A DNA stretch of 64,000 nt from Hyphochytrium catenoides (GCA_900088475.1 FLMG01000787.1:98871-162870), one strand, 5' to 3'. Shown: positions 33,857 through 48,857, numbered from the stretch's first letter. Notes: generated from the sequence alone by a model not told the origin. Translations and numbers: made by a program.

Positions 33857-36800
33857 GAGCGCTATAGGCCACTTCTAAGGGCAAGGGACTCTTTTTGAAG
33901 ATGCTGAGGGGATGAGCTGGAGAGGAATCCCAATATAGGGCAGTCAATAGAAGCCAGTCCTGTATATGGCGAAGAAGAGACGGACCGCTCTGACAGAAAG
34001 AAAGAGCACTTCCAGAGTTACTGGGAGCAAGTCATGTCCGTGTAGAGTAGATGCGGGAGGAGAGATCATGCCGAGAAGATAAGACCAAGGCATTTATGAA
34101 TAAATATTTAGCGTTACCAGGTGCCTCCATGGCTGAGCACGTTAAGGCCCTAAGAAGTATGGCCCAGTGACTAGCATAATGGCGGTCGGCCTTAAAGAAG
34201 ACTCGCGGAGCTCTTCTGGCGAAGGACTCCTTTCTCGTCTATGAAGAGCGAAGACAAGAGCTCCATCCCCATCATCAGTCGCGTGGACAAAGAAGGAGCG
34301 GGATCGAATGAGGGATCTGTATGGAAGAAACTGCTGACATCTGACGCTGCAAGAGTGAGAGACAGTGGGCGGGAAGCGGCCCCTCGTGGTGCTTTCCTCG
34401 AAACAGGAAATGCCTGGTGGTGAACAGTGGCAAGCGCGTCATCGGTGTACTTAGTTCAAGAGAGACGGCATGGCAAGGTTAAGGACTAAATAACGTGACA
34501 GAAAGAGTAAAGGCTTTGGGGCTCAGCCAACAAAACCCTGTGAATGTGGAACTGCAAGGGAGGGAGCACTTTGACCGTACAAAGAAGTCGGAGAACGGAT
34601 CATACCTCAATGATCCAGTCATTCTGGTACGAAAGAGATCCTCTAACGCAGTAATAAGCGCCGCGAGACGGGAGAAGTGCGTCGCTTTTAGAGATATGAG
34701 GTATGCTGGCGACAGTCTCAAAAAGGAAAAGGCATTGTGTTCTTCCTCTAACGGTTAGGGTCAGTTCTCCCAGTTCCTGCCCTTGAGGAGAATAGCAAAG
34801 GTCTAGGTGCTTGACAACGGCTTCCTGGATATTCTTCCGTACAGTGTGCGCCAGAATGGCGTCAAGAGGATTTGAAGCTGAGCGAGGAGACGGAAGGCCC
34901 ATAGATGGCCCTTCTCTTAATGTTTGGTGCTTCCATTGCTCTATCAGTAGTCTATCAAAGACTAGCTGGAGGGTCTTCGTCTCCCCTTCGGTCAGCCGCT
35001 GATTGACTTTCTCAATAAAATTGACTAGAGATCCAGCAGCAGTGGATGTCGAATCGCTTGAAGACGGACGAGGGGAGGAAGGCGACGAGTCCGCCGCTTC
35101 AATCCTCAAGGGCGGGTGGATTTCCAGTAGATACTCAGAGATGCTAGACCTCTCTTTGACAACGACTCGTGCGCGTACTCTGCCTTCATCTTCTCTTCTT
35201 AAACCGTCCTCAGTACTTATGCACCGGAAGAGGAGGGAGATGTCTTCTTCAAGAACGAAGTCACCTCGAAGGAGGAAAATGGGCCAAGGTCCTTCTTGCC
35301 TACCATCTTGGCTGGGGATAAGGTTCTCACTCATCATCGCGAAGACGTCCTAAGGGGAAAGAAGGAAGACATCAGATGTAGAGTGAATAAGGCAACCTCT
35401 AAGGCCGACGGAGGCTATATTTGGAGAACTCCTATCGCATAAACGTCACCGAACTGAGAGTGAAGTCCTGTAACGGCAGTAAGACGGTAACAAGAAGAAT
35501 CAAGGACAAGCTACAAAGTCATGAAGCAGGGTCACGTCAGGAGCTCAAGCATAGTCTCACCTGAGGTGTGGATGGTTGGGGTCTCGGTGCTATAGCTCTA
35601 GAAAGTGAATGCTCGGAAGGCAGAAGCAGCTGCTCTAGAGAGGAATGGCATAGTAGGATTCTCCGGGACAGACCGTTGAGTGTCATTGCAGTCTTATCCT
35701 GCAGACAACATTGATTGACAGTCAATAACGAAGACGGAAAAGAGACAGCAAGAAGACATTTTAGCGGCCGAGGCCCATCAGAGCAACTACCAACCGCTAT
35801 TCGTAATGAGTCCATGTTGTTAGAGTTTGACGACCAAACACAATAGAGTAGCATTTCAGAAGCTAGCTTCAAGGGACCATAGAGTCGATCAATCGGGGGA
35901 GGATGACACCCGTTCGTGGCGACATTACCCGGTTTGGAGCAAAGAGTGCTCTCGATGGTCTTCGAGTCTTGTTCCCGCCTTTAGCGCTTTTGACGGGCCC
36001 GAAAGAGACGTGGATGGCGCCGCCCAATTGATGCAGGAGGACCGGAACGCGTCCTTCTTCAGTTTCTACCTTCGACTGAAAGACTCGAGATGACGCGTCC
36101 GAAAGCTTTTCAATAATCTTCGAGCAGAATACGTTCGATGGAGGCATAAGGGAGAGGAGACGAGTGAATAGTTAGAGGACGGCACTGAGGAATGTATCAG
36201 CAGGAAGCACTGTGATACATTATATGGAGAGACAGGAGTCAAGAAGCTGGCCCCTCAAATGCTAATTCAAGTCTTCATCAGGAGAGGATTCTGAGCTGAA
36301 GGAGCAATATGGTGCACTCTTTGGATCTCGTCTTACCCTCTCGACATAGAATGTCGTTCTATTGGTATTCGTCACTTCAAATGTGGAGAGGTAGATGCCC
36401 TCTCCTATTGATCCTTCTCTCTGCAAGAGCTCATCGCGCCTTATAACGTTCATGCCAGACGCGCGAATGAACCGCTGCATTGGCTCAAGTATCATCTTCA
36501 ACACCTATATCACAAAAGTAAACAAGAGGCAAGCGGTTAGCAGTGGTACTTTGCCTCTCACACCTCCCAGCGCGGCCCTTCCTTCCTTATTCCTCCGACT
36601 TTGTCTTCAATTTAATCCTTTTCGGTGATACTCTATGGACTGTCGGACTCAGCCTCTTACCTCTTCTACAGCCATCGCAAACGTATGACTGGGAATGTAT
36701 TCATCTCGCTCTACCATTTCGGCAACTCTCTTTTTTATGTCTCTCCTCATCCCTTGCGAGATATTGATCTCACTCTTAGCACCATCTTGGATGAACTCGG

Positions 36801-39800
36801 AGCAGAGAGCAACGGCAAGCTGAATTCTCCGCTTCTTATCTCGGCACTTGAAAAATTTTTCGAGTTCGGAGAGAAAGACAACGTTCTCTCCCGAAAACTC
36901 TTTGTCTAAGAACTAGAATAAAATGTTCTTAGTGAAACGATGACTGATAAGCCTTGGAAGAAAGCGCATAGAAGAAAGAGTAGAACGTGGAGGCGGGAAG
37001 AGCCTTCGCAACAAGACGAGAAGAAGCTTACTTCGACGACCTTACTACGCTTACCATTTTAAACTCTTCCCTGAAGAGTGCGTCCTTTGACCTAATAATA
37101 ATCCTTTCTGTGTCTGTCACGTTAGAAGGCATTATGACCCGCCGAGAGGAAAGGGAGGATGAAGAGGTTGAAGCACTGGAAGTGGGGCGGGAAAGGAGAG
37201 GGGCAAGGCTCTGAACCCAAGTAGCCAGAAGCTTGAACACAGGGTTGGTAAGCGCTTCAGGTTGTTTCCAGTCCGGGTGGCATAGATACTGTCTTAGAAC
37301 CTGTGACAGGAAGGGGACGAAGCAGTGAGGATCTTGGCAATTGGTGGCCTAATCACCGAGAGAGGAACAAGAACAAATGAACCCAGTAAGACCGTAGGGT
37401 TGGACCTTAGCGGTAGCCTCCCTAATATCTATCGTTGATAACTCTTCCATCTCCTGGGCTAGACTGTGAGGCTCAGCGCTCCAGCGAGCGGCTTCGCCCC
37501 AGCTGACCGCTGACACGTTAGAGCTGGGCGGCTGCGTGCCAAGGAAAGAATGCAAGGATGGCGTTAGTGGAGTATTAGCTGTCGTCTTATATTCGCGAAA
37601 CGATCTGTTGGCTGCCTTTTGTTAAAGAACTTTTGACCAACTCCTGGTGATTCACCCCGAAGCCACGTGCTCTATTAGCTTCGCCCAGCAGTTGCTTCCC
37701 TACTCCCTTACCTTTGGGGTTTTCTCTGGATTGAGCAGGATAAGGACAGACTCAACCAACAGGGCCTCTGAGACCATATAATCATCGATGGATAGTGCTG
37801 TTAGCTCCTCTTTCCTCAATTGTCGCAGTGACATAAGAACGTCCTCAAGCCTATCCCTCTGCTCTTTGTTCATGTCAACCCTATCTGACGTATCCTGAGA
37901 GGAAGTTGGTCTGCCCTCTACTTCAAGGTAAACAAATGGACTCGTCAATACTATCACGCGTGATGTCGTCTTCAGCTCCGTGCATAAGTCTATAAGAGAA
38001 GAAGTAAGATATTGTGGAAAGGCACGAAACGCATGAGATATGTAGTTGAGGGTAGGTAGGTAAGGGGCAAGCAAATGATTGGTAGAATTCTAAGCAAGAG
38101 AACCTCCGACGAGACAACGCTAGCATGACACCCCACGTGGTGAAGGAAACATGAATGCCAGAAAAGGTGACGCACTTTGGAGCATCTTCAGAAAGAGCTT
38201 TCTCCCTTTCTGGTCGAGTCCAAGATCCATGGAGATACAGTGATAGCCTCCGCCGCTATTCTGCAGACGACCTGCCAAGTTGACACTATCGCCTGTCTCA
38301 TCGCCTCGATGAAAGTGCACTGAAGGAATCGCTACAATGAGCTGCTGCTTTAAGCTGTGGCAGATATTAGTGAGAGATGGATAACATTCATCATACTGCG
38401 GAGGTGAGGCCGCTCCCAATTCGCTGAGTTTAGGCAACCATTCCTAGTGCAGTTTTGCTTTGTCAGGTCTCTCTCTCTCTCTTTTTTACCCCTGTTTGTC
38501 GCCCTAGCACGTCTCCTCGCTATTAACTGATGCTATCTCCCTACTTACTGGTTCAGAAATGTCGAAGGAAGCTTGGAGTCAAGGACTAAAAGGTGGAACT
38601 CCTTGACCTAGGAACGGGGGTTAGCTGGCTAGCGGGTATGGAAAATCTGAAAGGCCAGCACGCTGGCGCTATTCCTCCTCCTACCTCTCTTCGAAGAAGT
38701 TGCAGATTGAGGAAATCTCTCCTCCCTTTGGAGCTCTCCCTTTCAACGTCTCCTGTCCTGGCCTCTATTGTTGGCCTTTCTCGTCCAGCGCCAGCTAGTA
38801 TGAGCTCCACTGCTAACTTAGCTTTGACTGCTTGCTCCCTGTTGAGGAAGGGAACCTAGGATAGGAGAAGCATAAGGGTCCTGAAGAAAAAGGAACCATG
38901 GAAAAGGGACGTCGAGAACGCAAGCTTTACGCAAAGCAGTTTGGAAAGAGGCCTTGGGAGAAAAACAACGAACGCGTGACCGAATCTCTCAAGAATAGTA
39001 CTAAGGCAAGCAAGATACTTCCTACCTGCCACCGCAATAGAGTCTCATACTTGGTCTTATTGTGCAGCCAGCTGTCTTTTCCGGCGTCGATTAGCCGTTG
39101 GAAGTCCTGTCGATGGGAGTGCTCTGAAGGAGGTCGCCAAACAAGTAATGATGGCATGTTGCTGACTTGATCTGTCATCCCTGGGGCTGGGCAGATGTCT
39201 CTCTGTCTTTGCCATTGAAGCTTCTTTACGATATCCTTAGGATATATGCGGAAGGAAGCTCTCTGTCGACTTTGTAGGCTAAAACAGGAGACAGAGACCA
39301 AGGGCCAGTCCTCTCCAGGAGGGGCAGAAAGCGAAACCACCGAAGACCGGGGAGGAGGGCAAAAGACGCGTATGACAAAGAGACAGTAGGAGTTTGCTTC
39401 TCTGCGAGCAAAACGGAAGGTCGTGGCCCTCTTCTGATAGATTTGTAGAAGAGCGAACAGGACGGGCCCGAGGTGCTTCTGGAGCAAGACTCCTTTCCTT
39501 CCCTCTGGCCAGTTCCGCTCAAGGGCTTCTTCATTTTCCCGTTCCGTCTCCTCCATACCAGCCACACAGTCAACGATCTGCTGGACATTCATCCAGAGCC
39601 CCTGTCCTCCCTCCTCCTTTTCCAACCGACTTCTTTCTCCGTCAGTGATCGCCATGTTTCCGCTTCTATGGCTCTCATCTCCTGTGCTGGTGGAGGTGAG
39701 CCTTCGAATAATCTGGATCCGAGTACAGAGAGAGGAAACAATGGCTGTCCAGACTCGGGCCCTCTCTTCTTCATCTTTCAAATCTATGGAGCACAAAGAG

Positions 39801-42800
39801 CGAAGAGAAGAAGACAGGCTCTGCCGCCCGTACACGGCACCAGATGCTCGGCGCTGGTTCAACCTAGATCCGACAAGCACTGACACGCGCGGCTGAACAG
39901 AAAACAAGCAATCATATCAGAGATACAGGCTCATTAGAGAGGGTAACAGGGTCTCAATGCAATAGCAGCACAGAGTACATAAGACTAAGGATGTAAGAGG
40001 TGGAAAGATCATGTCACTCAAAAGGCAATGTGAAAGATGAAGAAAAAGCAACAACAGAGACTCTTGGCTGCTCGAAAGGAAGATCATGTGGGCCCAATGG
40101 GTTATTAGGACTAGGCTCCCCGAACGGTGATTATAGATCCTCTAATAGCGGGCGGCCAGACTGGCAGACAAGAAGCAAGCACTAGGATCTTACCGCTGAA
40201 TCTGGCTGAAGATTGAAAGCTCTCTCAGCTAATGGCCATCAACGAAAGGTGGCCCAATAGGGGAAAGCGACAGAAAGGAAATTGAAGAGTGAGACCTCGA
40301 CTCCGAGATCAGGGGTGCGGAGAAGAAGCGAATGTAAACCTGCATTGAAGACGCAATATAGGTACAAACGTAGGGGCCTAGGTGACTACTACACGAAGCT
40401 TAGGGAAGACGAGGGTGCAAGTACAAAGTTGGAGAAGAATAGCGACGCAAGAATATCTCTTACAGCCTCGGGATAAATGCCGGGAACGCCGTGGCCCTAA
40501 AGAATCTCTTTGCGAAGTCTCCGCTGTATCGAAGGGAAGCCAGACCGGAAGAAGTGTGAGCCGGTTTAACGGGAACTCTTAGCTAAGAGATTCCAAGGCA
40601 GCAAGCTAAAGCTGTCAACAACGAGACAGCTCTGTAATGAGACATAGGGCGAACTAAGATATATCTATAAAAGTGTTAGGAGAGTGAAAAAGGATAACCT
40701 AGAAAAAGACAGCTGTAAAAGGATATAGCCCCTCAATGATAGGCATCAGCACCACTACAGAGGCAAAGGAGATGGCTCTTTGTCTCTTACGGCTTGGCTT
40801 CCCAGTACTCTTACGCCCGGTTCGCTGAGATAAGGCTTCCGATCGCTTCTGACTGGACTTTCTTCGGTCTACGAAGGATATCAGAGAGAGGCAGCTTCAG
40901 TGTAAAAACGAGACTCGCCCTTGTGTGCTTTTCTAAAGTTTACTAGAGATGCTTGACTAGGCCATGAACTTCAGAGGCAACTCTCCAACGGTTCACTGTG
41001 ACAGACGCAGAATCTCTTGGATTAGCGAGTTATTACCACCTGGACTGAGACCTTGGATTGGAGGGACTGGGTGTGCACTTCCTGCCGGGAAGAGAGATTG
41101 CATTGATGTGAGACCCGCAAAGCATATTGATAGACTAGGAGGGCCGATGGAAGGAAAAAGTGAAAAGCAAGAGCCAACAAACCAAGGAAAGTGCTTTTCA
41201 GAGTATATACATTCGGTAAGTGACGAAGGAACGACAAAGGTGGCGTAAAGATAGGCCTTCCCGTCTCTGTAGGACATGGATTGACAGGAATGGTCCCAGG
41301 AGAGAGCTCTCCATTATACCTTGCTGCTGTTGCTGCTGCTGAAGAAGGACAAATCTCTCCAGGCTACTCATTTCCCTTGCATTTCTGGGATCAACGAGTG
41401 AGCCTCCGCCTACACAGCGCGACGAGTGGCGAAAGGAGTCTGTTCACTCGATCTCACGGGATGGGAAGCAGATAGAGGATAAGTCGTTGTGGAGATGTCA
41501 TACCGATTGAGCTCGTCTTCCTCCCGCTACCTTCATCATCTTCGATGTCTCGCTCTTCCTCTGCTCCTTCCATAATTGCTTCAATATTGGAGAAAGACGA
41601 AGAAAAGCCGGAAAAGTCCACTCCCTGTGCCATCCAGCCTTTAGAGGAGCTCTTTTCGGCAGTCCTTAGTTCTGGGACAACCTCTGCCGCTTGCTGCCGC
41701 TCTCTATGCCATGTTATTTCTGCTTTGACAGCGGAAGAGGATGAGGATGGAGAGAGAGAAACAGACAGGTGTTCCAGAAAGGTTTCCATAGACTCAGGAG
41801 AGAGGGTGAACCCAGCCTCCACAATTGAAGAGAGAAGAAGGATTAGCTCGCCCTTAGGCAACTCTCGTCGCTGTTGCCTTCCGAGAAAATACCCATGTAG
41901 CCCGAAGAGTCAACCGACACGAAGGGAACAGAGAGTATAATAGGTTAGACCATAAGCTTGGAAAGGAGCAAAACAAAAAAGTCATCATAGTCCAATGCAA
42001 CGGGGTCAGACAAAGACCAGGACATAGCAAACAAAATAATGGAGCGATGTACTAGTACAAAACTAAGAGAGGAAGAGGTAGAAAGACGAGGGGGCAATAG
42101 CGGATAAGAACAGCAAGGGCCCTTTGTTTGAGGATGCCTGGAGAACAGTCAACAAGCTGAAGAAGTAGCTGACCTTCTTCTACCCTTAGGAGCTGTGGGC
42201 AACGGCGCTCCGTGGACAGTTACAGATACGTTAAGAAAGCGAGAGAGAGTAGAGCCATAGATCTGTGCAATAACGGCGAGTGAGGGTCATATGATGGTCA
42301 TGACTGGAAGAGAGGGAGGTGAAGAGTCCAGACAGGAGCAATAGCTTCTATGAAGGCCAGACTTCGCGTAGATCCCCTGGCCAGGAGAAAGAAGAACGAA
42401 AGAGGAGAATAGATAGATTTATCTGCATGCTTGACGGAGAAAGAGAGACAAGGGGGCCCAATGGTAATGAAAGGTAGAAGCTATGACAGCAGGAGGAAGC
42501 TTGAAGGTTTCGAAGCTCTTCACCTCGTAAAGCAGAAACATTCTCTCGCTCTCGACATATCGGGAAAAGATGAGCATTTCCTTGCATTTCTCCGCCTGAG
42601 ACTTCCAAAACTGACGAAACTTTTCTTTCCTATGATGGGGCTGTCCGCCTGCTAGGTCCGCATCCTCCTCCTCCTCTTGGTGGATCTGGTGCTCAAGTTT
42701 GCTCTCTAGAGCACGGGTTTCTGAGACGCCTACGTGATATTGAAAGATTTACTTAGCTCCTCCAAAATGCCCCTTGCTCTGAGATCCGTTCTGATCCCAT

Positions 42801-45800
42801 TGCAACAGGGACGTCCTGCCTCCATCGCCGTCTGTCTAGCACTTCTACCACTTTTACCAGCGCTAATTTGTTGCATACTGCTACTTTCCTCGTTCCTATT
42901 ACCTGGCTGCCAGCTAGGCTCCGCATAGACATCGTAAGGGGAGTTGGACCCGAATTGCACTTCGCAGTCTCTCCACAGTTCGTCTATTTCAATGACTCTC
43001 CGGCTCCTCTTCCTTTCAGAGATTTCGAACGCCTCGACAGCGATAGAAGGGAGAAAAAACGATGGAGAAGGGGAGCTCTTGCAGGACAATGCGAGAGATA
43101 CTGTCCACAGGACATGCGTCTTCTTATCCCCCTCACAAATGCCGTTGGTGCCGTTGAAGTTACCTATAGCATCTTCAGCCCTAAGTTCTAAGGAGCCCGA
43201 ACCAGCAGACTGGACCAGAGGACAGGGGTAGCAAGCCCTGTAAACCTCGATGCACGAGGCTCTTGTTTTGTTGATGAAAAGACCGTGGTGCCGAGGTTTT
43301 GACCATCTCAACCCTTCCTTGTTGGACGCTAAAGATCCGGCAATACAAACAAAGGTCAGAAGAACGGAGAGACCATACATAGTAAACCGGACAGTGAAAA
43401 GCAGAAGTATAAGGGAGATATGATATGCTACGAGGAAGCGAACTCGTCCAACGACAAGTGGTTCTTTGGCAGAAATACCAGTGACATGCGAGGGAGCAGA
43501 AGGCAGCATTTATGATGACCGCTTGCGTCCGAGAGACCAGTAACAAGGACAGTAGTGCAAGCAGATACTCCGGAAGGAGTTTGAATTTGAGAGAGAAAGA
43601 TATACCGTCTCTTTCAATTGTCAAGCCCTCCGTCCAGAGCATTAGACCGCCAGGATTGCACTGGTATCCAGCTCTCCTGATCTCCCTCTCACTCCTCCTT
43701 AGCACCAGAACCTTTAACCCTAGCTCGCCATCCCGTCCGTCTGCTTCGTCTTCTCCAAGTTCCTTGCTCCCTAATCCTCCTCCTCTTCCCCCGTGGCATG
43801 TCCAGGCGTACACATCATATCCTTTAGGGTCGTATCCACGGGCAGGCCGACGAAGGATCGTAATCTGCCACTGCTGATCTTGCAGAGTCATCGCAGTGTC
43901 GACTAGTGGAATTTCATGCTATGATGGGAAAGGAAAAGAACATAAAGAGAGTGAGGAACTGTCAAAAGAGGATAGAGACATGGAGGATATAAAGGAAAGA
44001 AGTCAAGAATGGCCAGCTAAGGGATTGGAGCGAGAAGAGAGCCTTTCCTAGATGACCCGAAAATCAAGATGAGATGAAGTCAAGCGAGGATGCACGGAGA
44101 GACGAAAGTGCAGAGCTGGAAGTGAAAATCTCAGGATAGCACATGCGTGAGTCAGACCTCAACGACATAACTCCTCACGTCCTCCTGGCGCATAAGTTTA
44201 CGCTCTTCCGCCTCGGCAAGCTCCTCCGCCTTCAACCTCCTCTGTCTCTCATCTTCCTTTTGCTTTAGCCGTTGCTCCCGCTGAGCATTAAGCGCCTCTC
44301 TCTGATGTCTGTTTTGCTCTTCAATACTCTACGACAACGGTAAACGAGGCGCAAGAAAGCGTGAAGGGGGATAAGACATTAGAAGACTGCAGGAATCACG
44401 AAAGAAGACAGAGAGGAGCACTTGACATGAAGAGTTGCATCCACCTGGAGATCGTTAAAGATTGCTCCGCTATTTTTCCTTCTCCATTCCCTCTCTTCTC
44501 CCTTCCTCTCCATGGCTAGTCTCTTCTTCCTTTGCTCCAAGAATTGCGTGATCATTGTGTCCCGCCTTTGCTTTGCCTTTATTTTAGCTTCCTCACGCTC
44601 ACTAGAAAAAGAGAGAAGTTAGGCAGGGGGGACAGGGTAGGAACGATGCAGCATGAGGCCCAGCCAAAGTGATTGAGCTTTTCGCAGAAGGTGGACAGGA
44701 AAGACTACGAAACAGAGGCACCATGGGACGGTCTAGATAGGGGGGCAGTACTGAGCAATCAAGACGTTATCTTGGCACCGTCGTACCGCCTCAGGGCCTC
44801 TTTCCTAGCTGCCTCCTCCAACAACTTCTTCTTCAGGCCATTGCCGGTCTCTTCCTGCAGGAAAGTGCTATAAGGGACTCATATCTTGGTAACATTGACT
44901 GAGTGAGTAGTTCTTACCAGCATTAAGAAGAGGTTTCCTCTGTACCATTCGATGACACGAATCTCCTCCCGTTTATCTTCTAGCATTCTGCCTGCCTCTT
45001 CGCTCTCCTCCTCCATAAAGCCCTTCAAGGCTCGTATTCTCTGAAGCGAGAGATCTCGTCTTTGTTCACGGTAGGCCCTAGCATAACCCCAGTGGGTAAG
45101 GTCAGTATAGACCTGCGATGCCCGGTCCCTTTGTCCTTCCTCAGCGTCTTATAGACATTCTAGTCAATGATGTGGGCGCTACCTCGGCCACCATCGTGAG
45201 TTTCCCTCTTCCTGGTCCCGAAGTTGCATGCCTGCAACCTATAATGTCCCGTTAAGGACCCTCTTACCTCCACTTGGTAATGCTCTCTGAACTGACATTG
45301 GTGCTGTCAAGTGCCGATTGATGTTTGATCCAGGAAGCCTTTAAAAGTAAGAGAGAGAGAGAGTGCATCTCCGCGTCAGACTTTTAAAAGGAAGACCGGG
45401 ATAAGCGAACGGTTTAGAGGAGATGATATTAGGAATGCAGATGGACCATGCAACGAAGATTGGTAAGACCTCGACACTTAGGCTGCCATTGAGGGACTGA
45501 AAAGACTCGCATAGTCTTTCTGCTTCCTTCCTCTGTTCGTCTAGTAATCTGCTCCTCACACGTGAAGCAAGATCGATAGAGTGAGGACGGAGGTGGGTGC
45601 AAGGTTAACCTCCATGATTGCTTCATTACGAGAGGAAGTCAGGCACTATTGGCAGGCTAGGAGCTACAAGTAAGGTAACCAAAGGGAAAATTGCTGGATT
45701 TAAGGATGGGAATGGACAGTCCTTTGCCGAATCGGAAAGATTCTGCTCCGAGTACAAGGGCTTAAGACCTCAAAGGCAACATGTCAGTGATACAAATGGA

Positions 45801-48800
45801 AGAGAGAGTACCCCTCATTGATAAAGAACACAGCTCCAAACTGACTTCATTCTCTTCATAGCTGCCGATATCTCTGCCTTGATCAGCAGCGTCTTCAACT
45901 GAAGGTCACCCCTGCCTCCTCCCCGAAGTCGTGACAGAGGCTTCAGTTCGTGGTACTTCGAAAGAAACAAGCAGACGTTTTGTTCATCTCGGTCTTTTGC
46001 TTCTCTCGCTTCCGCCTCGTCGAGTAGTTCATCCTCAAAACAATCTCCGAAGGAAGGAAGCGGGGGTCTAACATATCTGTTGATCAATGCAAAGGGTAAA
46101 CAAGGCTCAGCTCGCTAATTTGCAAGATTCGGTCATCCTTCAGTGGACGGCCTTCTATGGTGACAAACATATAGCTATAGGCTCTCTTTCTCTCCTCTCT
46201 AGGGGTCCTGACCCTCACTGGCATGACCGGACGGCCACTATCTACCTAAAAAACTTGTCAGTCCCTCATTTTCCTTACTTGCCATATTCTCCACCTTCTC
46301 TTCTTTTACTGCTTCCTGCCTTCCTCGAATCATCTAAAACACGGCTTATCCCTACCTTTCGACCGCGTTCAGCAAAGCATTGATGGGTCCGGTAGCCCTG
46401 TATCGACCGTGAAGGCCTTCCTCAGTCAAGAGCACCTAGCAGATCATGGTAGGGTAGGAAGAGACGCTTAGCTATGCGAGCTATGCGAAAAACATAAACG
46501 TAATAAACTCTAATGGACTTGAGCAGAAGCACAAAGGCTTACGCTAGGTACGGATAATCTTGAGTCAGAATGAGGGAAGAGAGAGTATCCTTTCCGAGGG
46601 TGAAGTCGCGGCTAATGAGGAAGGCCAGAGGGCACAGTAATCAGCAAACATTATGAAACTTGTTTGATAAGAGGGTCGAGTTACTCCCAGTCAGAAAGGG
46701 CAAGCGTATGAGAAACATCAGCTTGATCAAGACCTTCATGACCTCACGACAACGGTCATAGAGCACATCTCCTGGCCGAAGACAGGCAAATCCTAGAAGA
46801 CTGCACTCAGAGTGATCGTCTGCATAAGGCAATGAGAGAACTGCCGGCCCATTGTAAAGCTCATAACCTCTCAACTTGGTCGTTCCTCTGACCTTGTGGC
46901 GCTGTGGGAGAACCTGAACTATTCTCTGCGCCAATCTGTAGCTCTAAGCTGATCAGATCATCCAAGCTCCTCTCCGTGTACAGTGGATTGCGCTGAAGGT
47001 TTATCGGCAAATACTTCTTCACGGCCTTTGCCTGACAGGAAGGAGCTCAGAATTAGACCACGAGATGGTGGAATGAGATAGGAGCAATCAAGGAAAAAAT
47101 AACGTTGCTACGACTCCACATCCCGAGAAGTGCGCTAGAAAGTCCATCAATAGCAAAAAGGAGAGAGTTCTCAGGAGCACCGGACATGGCATCACTAGAA
47201 GGTAAACAAAAGAAGATCCACGCTTACGTCGTCGAGCCAAGAGGTATCGTTAGATAGCTTCAGTAGGTAGTTCTCCCCTTCAAATATGAACGGTAGAGGC
47301 TTGGTTGGAAGAAAAAGGAATCGATGTAGTAAAGCGTTAGGACATGTTGGAGGTCGATTGTATCCCCAAAGAATAGGAAAGAATGGAAGCGCGCAGCCAT
47401 GTGGAACTGGATTATATTATAGGACGAACGGCGAATGTAGGGACAGGGTAAAGGCCTTTGAATATCAAGAGTAGTCCATCGCAGGACAGGAAGGAAAGCT
47501 CGTAATAATAGCGGAATGGGCCGACCGAGCAGAGAACGATACGAGCAGGATTAGCGAAGAGAGAAGAGTAGAGGATGAACGATTGTGATGGACGGACAGA
47601 AACAAGGAAGCACTGGATAAATGCAGAACGGAAGTGGGCTGAGCACGAGTGGCTCCACATTTCACCTTCTTCTCCTGCAAATCTCTCCATCGCACTACAG
47701 CTTCGATAACCTTCAGGGTGGCTTCTCTTATGAGCAGAAGTGCGTCTCCAATTTCACTCATGGAGCAAATATCTTCATCATCGTGGACCACTTGCCGCAG
47801 GCGCTGCTTGTATTCCTCTCTGAGGACCTGGAGAAAAGAGGTAGAGGTCAGGGCAAATGGAAAGGACCAGCTTGGGAGGGAAGCGGACAAGTGAGACGAA
47901 AGGAGAGGACAGGGAGCAGCTTGGCAAAGGAAGGGCTTTAGCGAGTAAGAGAACAGAAGAAGGACGAGTACCATTGGGCGTTGACTACCGCTGAAAAGAG
48001 TTAGACCCAATAAACTGGCGAGGAGACAGAGAATAATGAGAAATTGATGCGGGGGACACTTACGATGGTATCATGAACCACCTGATACGCTTTGTGGACA
48101 GAGCTATCGCCTGCTTTATAAGAGTGCAAACAGATGAAGATAAGCTCACTAGTTGAATAGATGACGGATTGAGGGAGAGGGAGTGGGAGAATGCTCACCA
48201 TTATCTTCCGCCGAGAGTGTTAAACCCTTTTCACGAAGCAGCTCCTCAATCGAGGCCGACCTATTGGGCTGATGAACAGGGTAGAGAGATGTGAGAACGG
48301 GGAGTGCGAAGGAGAGAACGACAAGGAAGGAAGACAGAGTTCAGAACCATTAACCAGTGAGTCGTTCTGTGTCCATAACCTGGCTTGTCCTCTGTTTGTG
48401 GGCGCGTTGCTTGGGTCTGTATGGCTTCTGGATGTCGACACCTCTTTCCTGAAAGTAGTCTCGGTAATATCGACGGGGCTTTGGAGGCTTAGGCGCTTCT
48501 TGGTTGTCGCTGAGGCTCTCGTGTTCATTCTCTTCAGGCTTTCGAGGAGAATACTCTAGGAGGAGGTCGAGGATAGGAACGTAGTGGTCCCTGACATAGG
48601 TGGAAGAGGTCCACTCGGGCTTAGAGTTGGCCCCTGAAGCTCGCATTATTGCCTTAACATCAAGGTTAAGTGTGCACCTCACGCGGCCCTTTGAGAGGCA
48701 TGTGCACGGTTGTTGAAGCGCTTAGACAGAAGTTGAGTGCTGACATAAAGCAAACCCGCTTACCCGTGGTCATGGGAGTGGTAGCAGGCAGCCATTGACG

Positions 48801-48857
48801 AGCTTTCATCTGCCATTCCAGAGTGCACTGATTCATCCTCAGTGCCACCCCCATCAT
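33777..48857 (-). CDS. Very large multi-exon gene (or genes), unrecognised family
   Basis: Dense minus-strand exons with good splice sites run through about 15 kb. The first five join in phase: 48764-48857, 48380-48633, 48199-48268, 48064-48110 and 47666-47827. Clear features include PRRYYRDYFQERGVDIQKPY near 48450, EGENYLLKLSNDTSWLDD near 47270, a Glu/Arg/Lys-rich coiled-coil stretch at about 44160-45080, then a likely beta-rich exon (HEIPLVDTAMTLQDQQWQIT) spliced directly to it at 43906. Later exons are helical and repeat-like (VLRQYLCHPDWKQPEALTNP near 37280; GELTLTVRGRTQ near 34770). The final exon probably ends at 33777. A frame conflict near 46930 is unresolved. I recognise no family; order and splice continuity argue for one giant cytoskeletal or ciliary scaffold, but two or three genes are possible. 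Confidence 0.45.
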
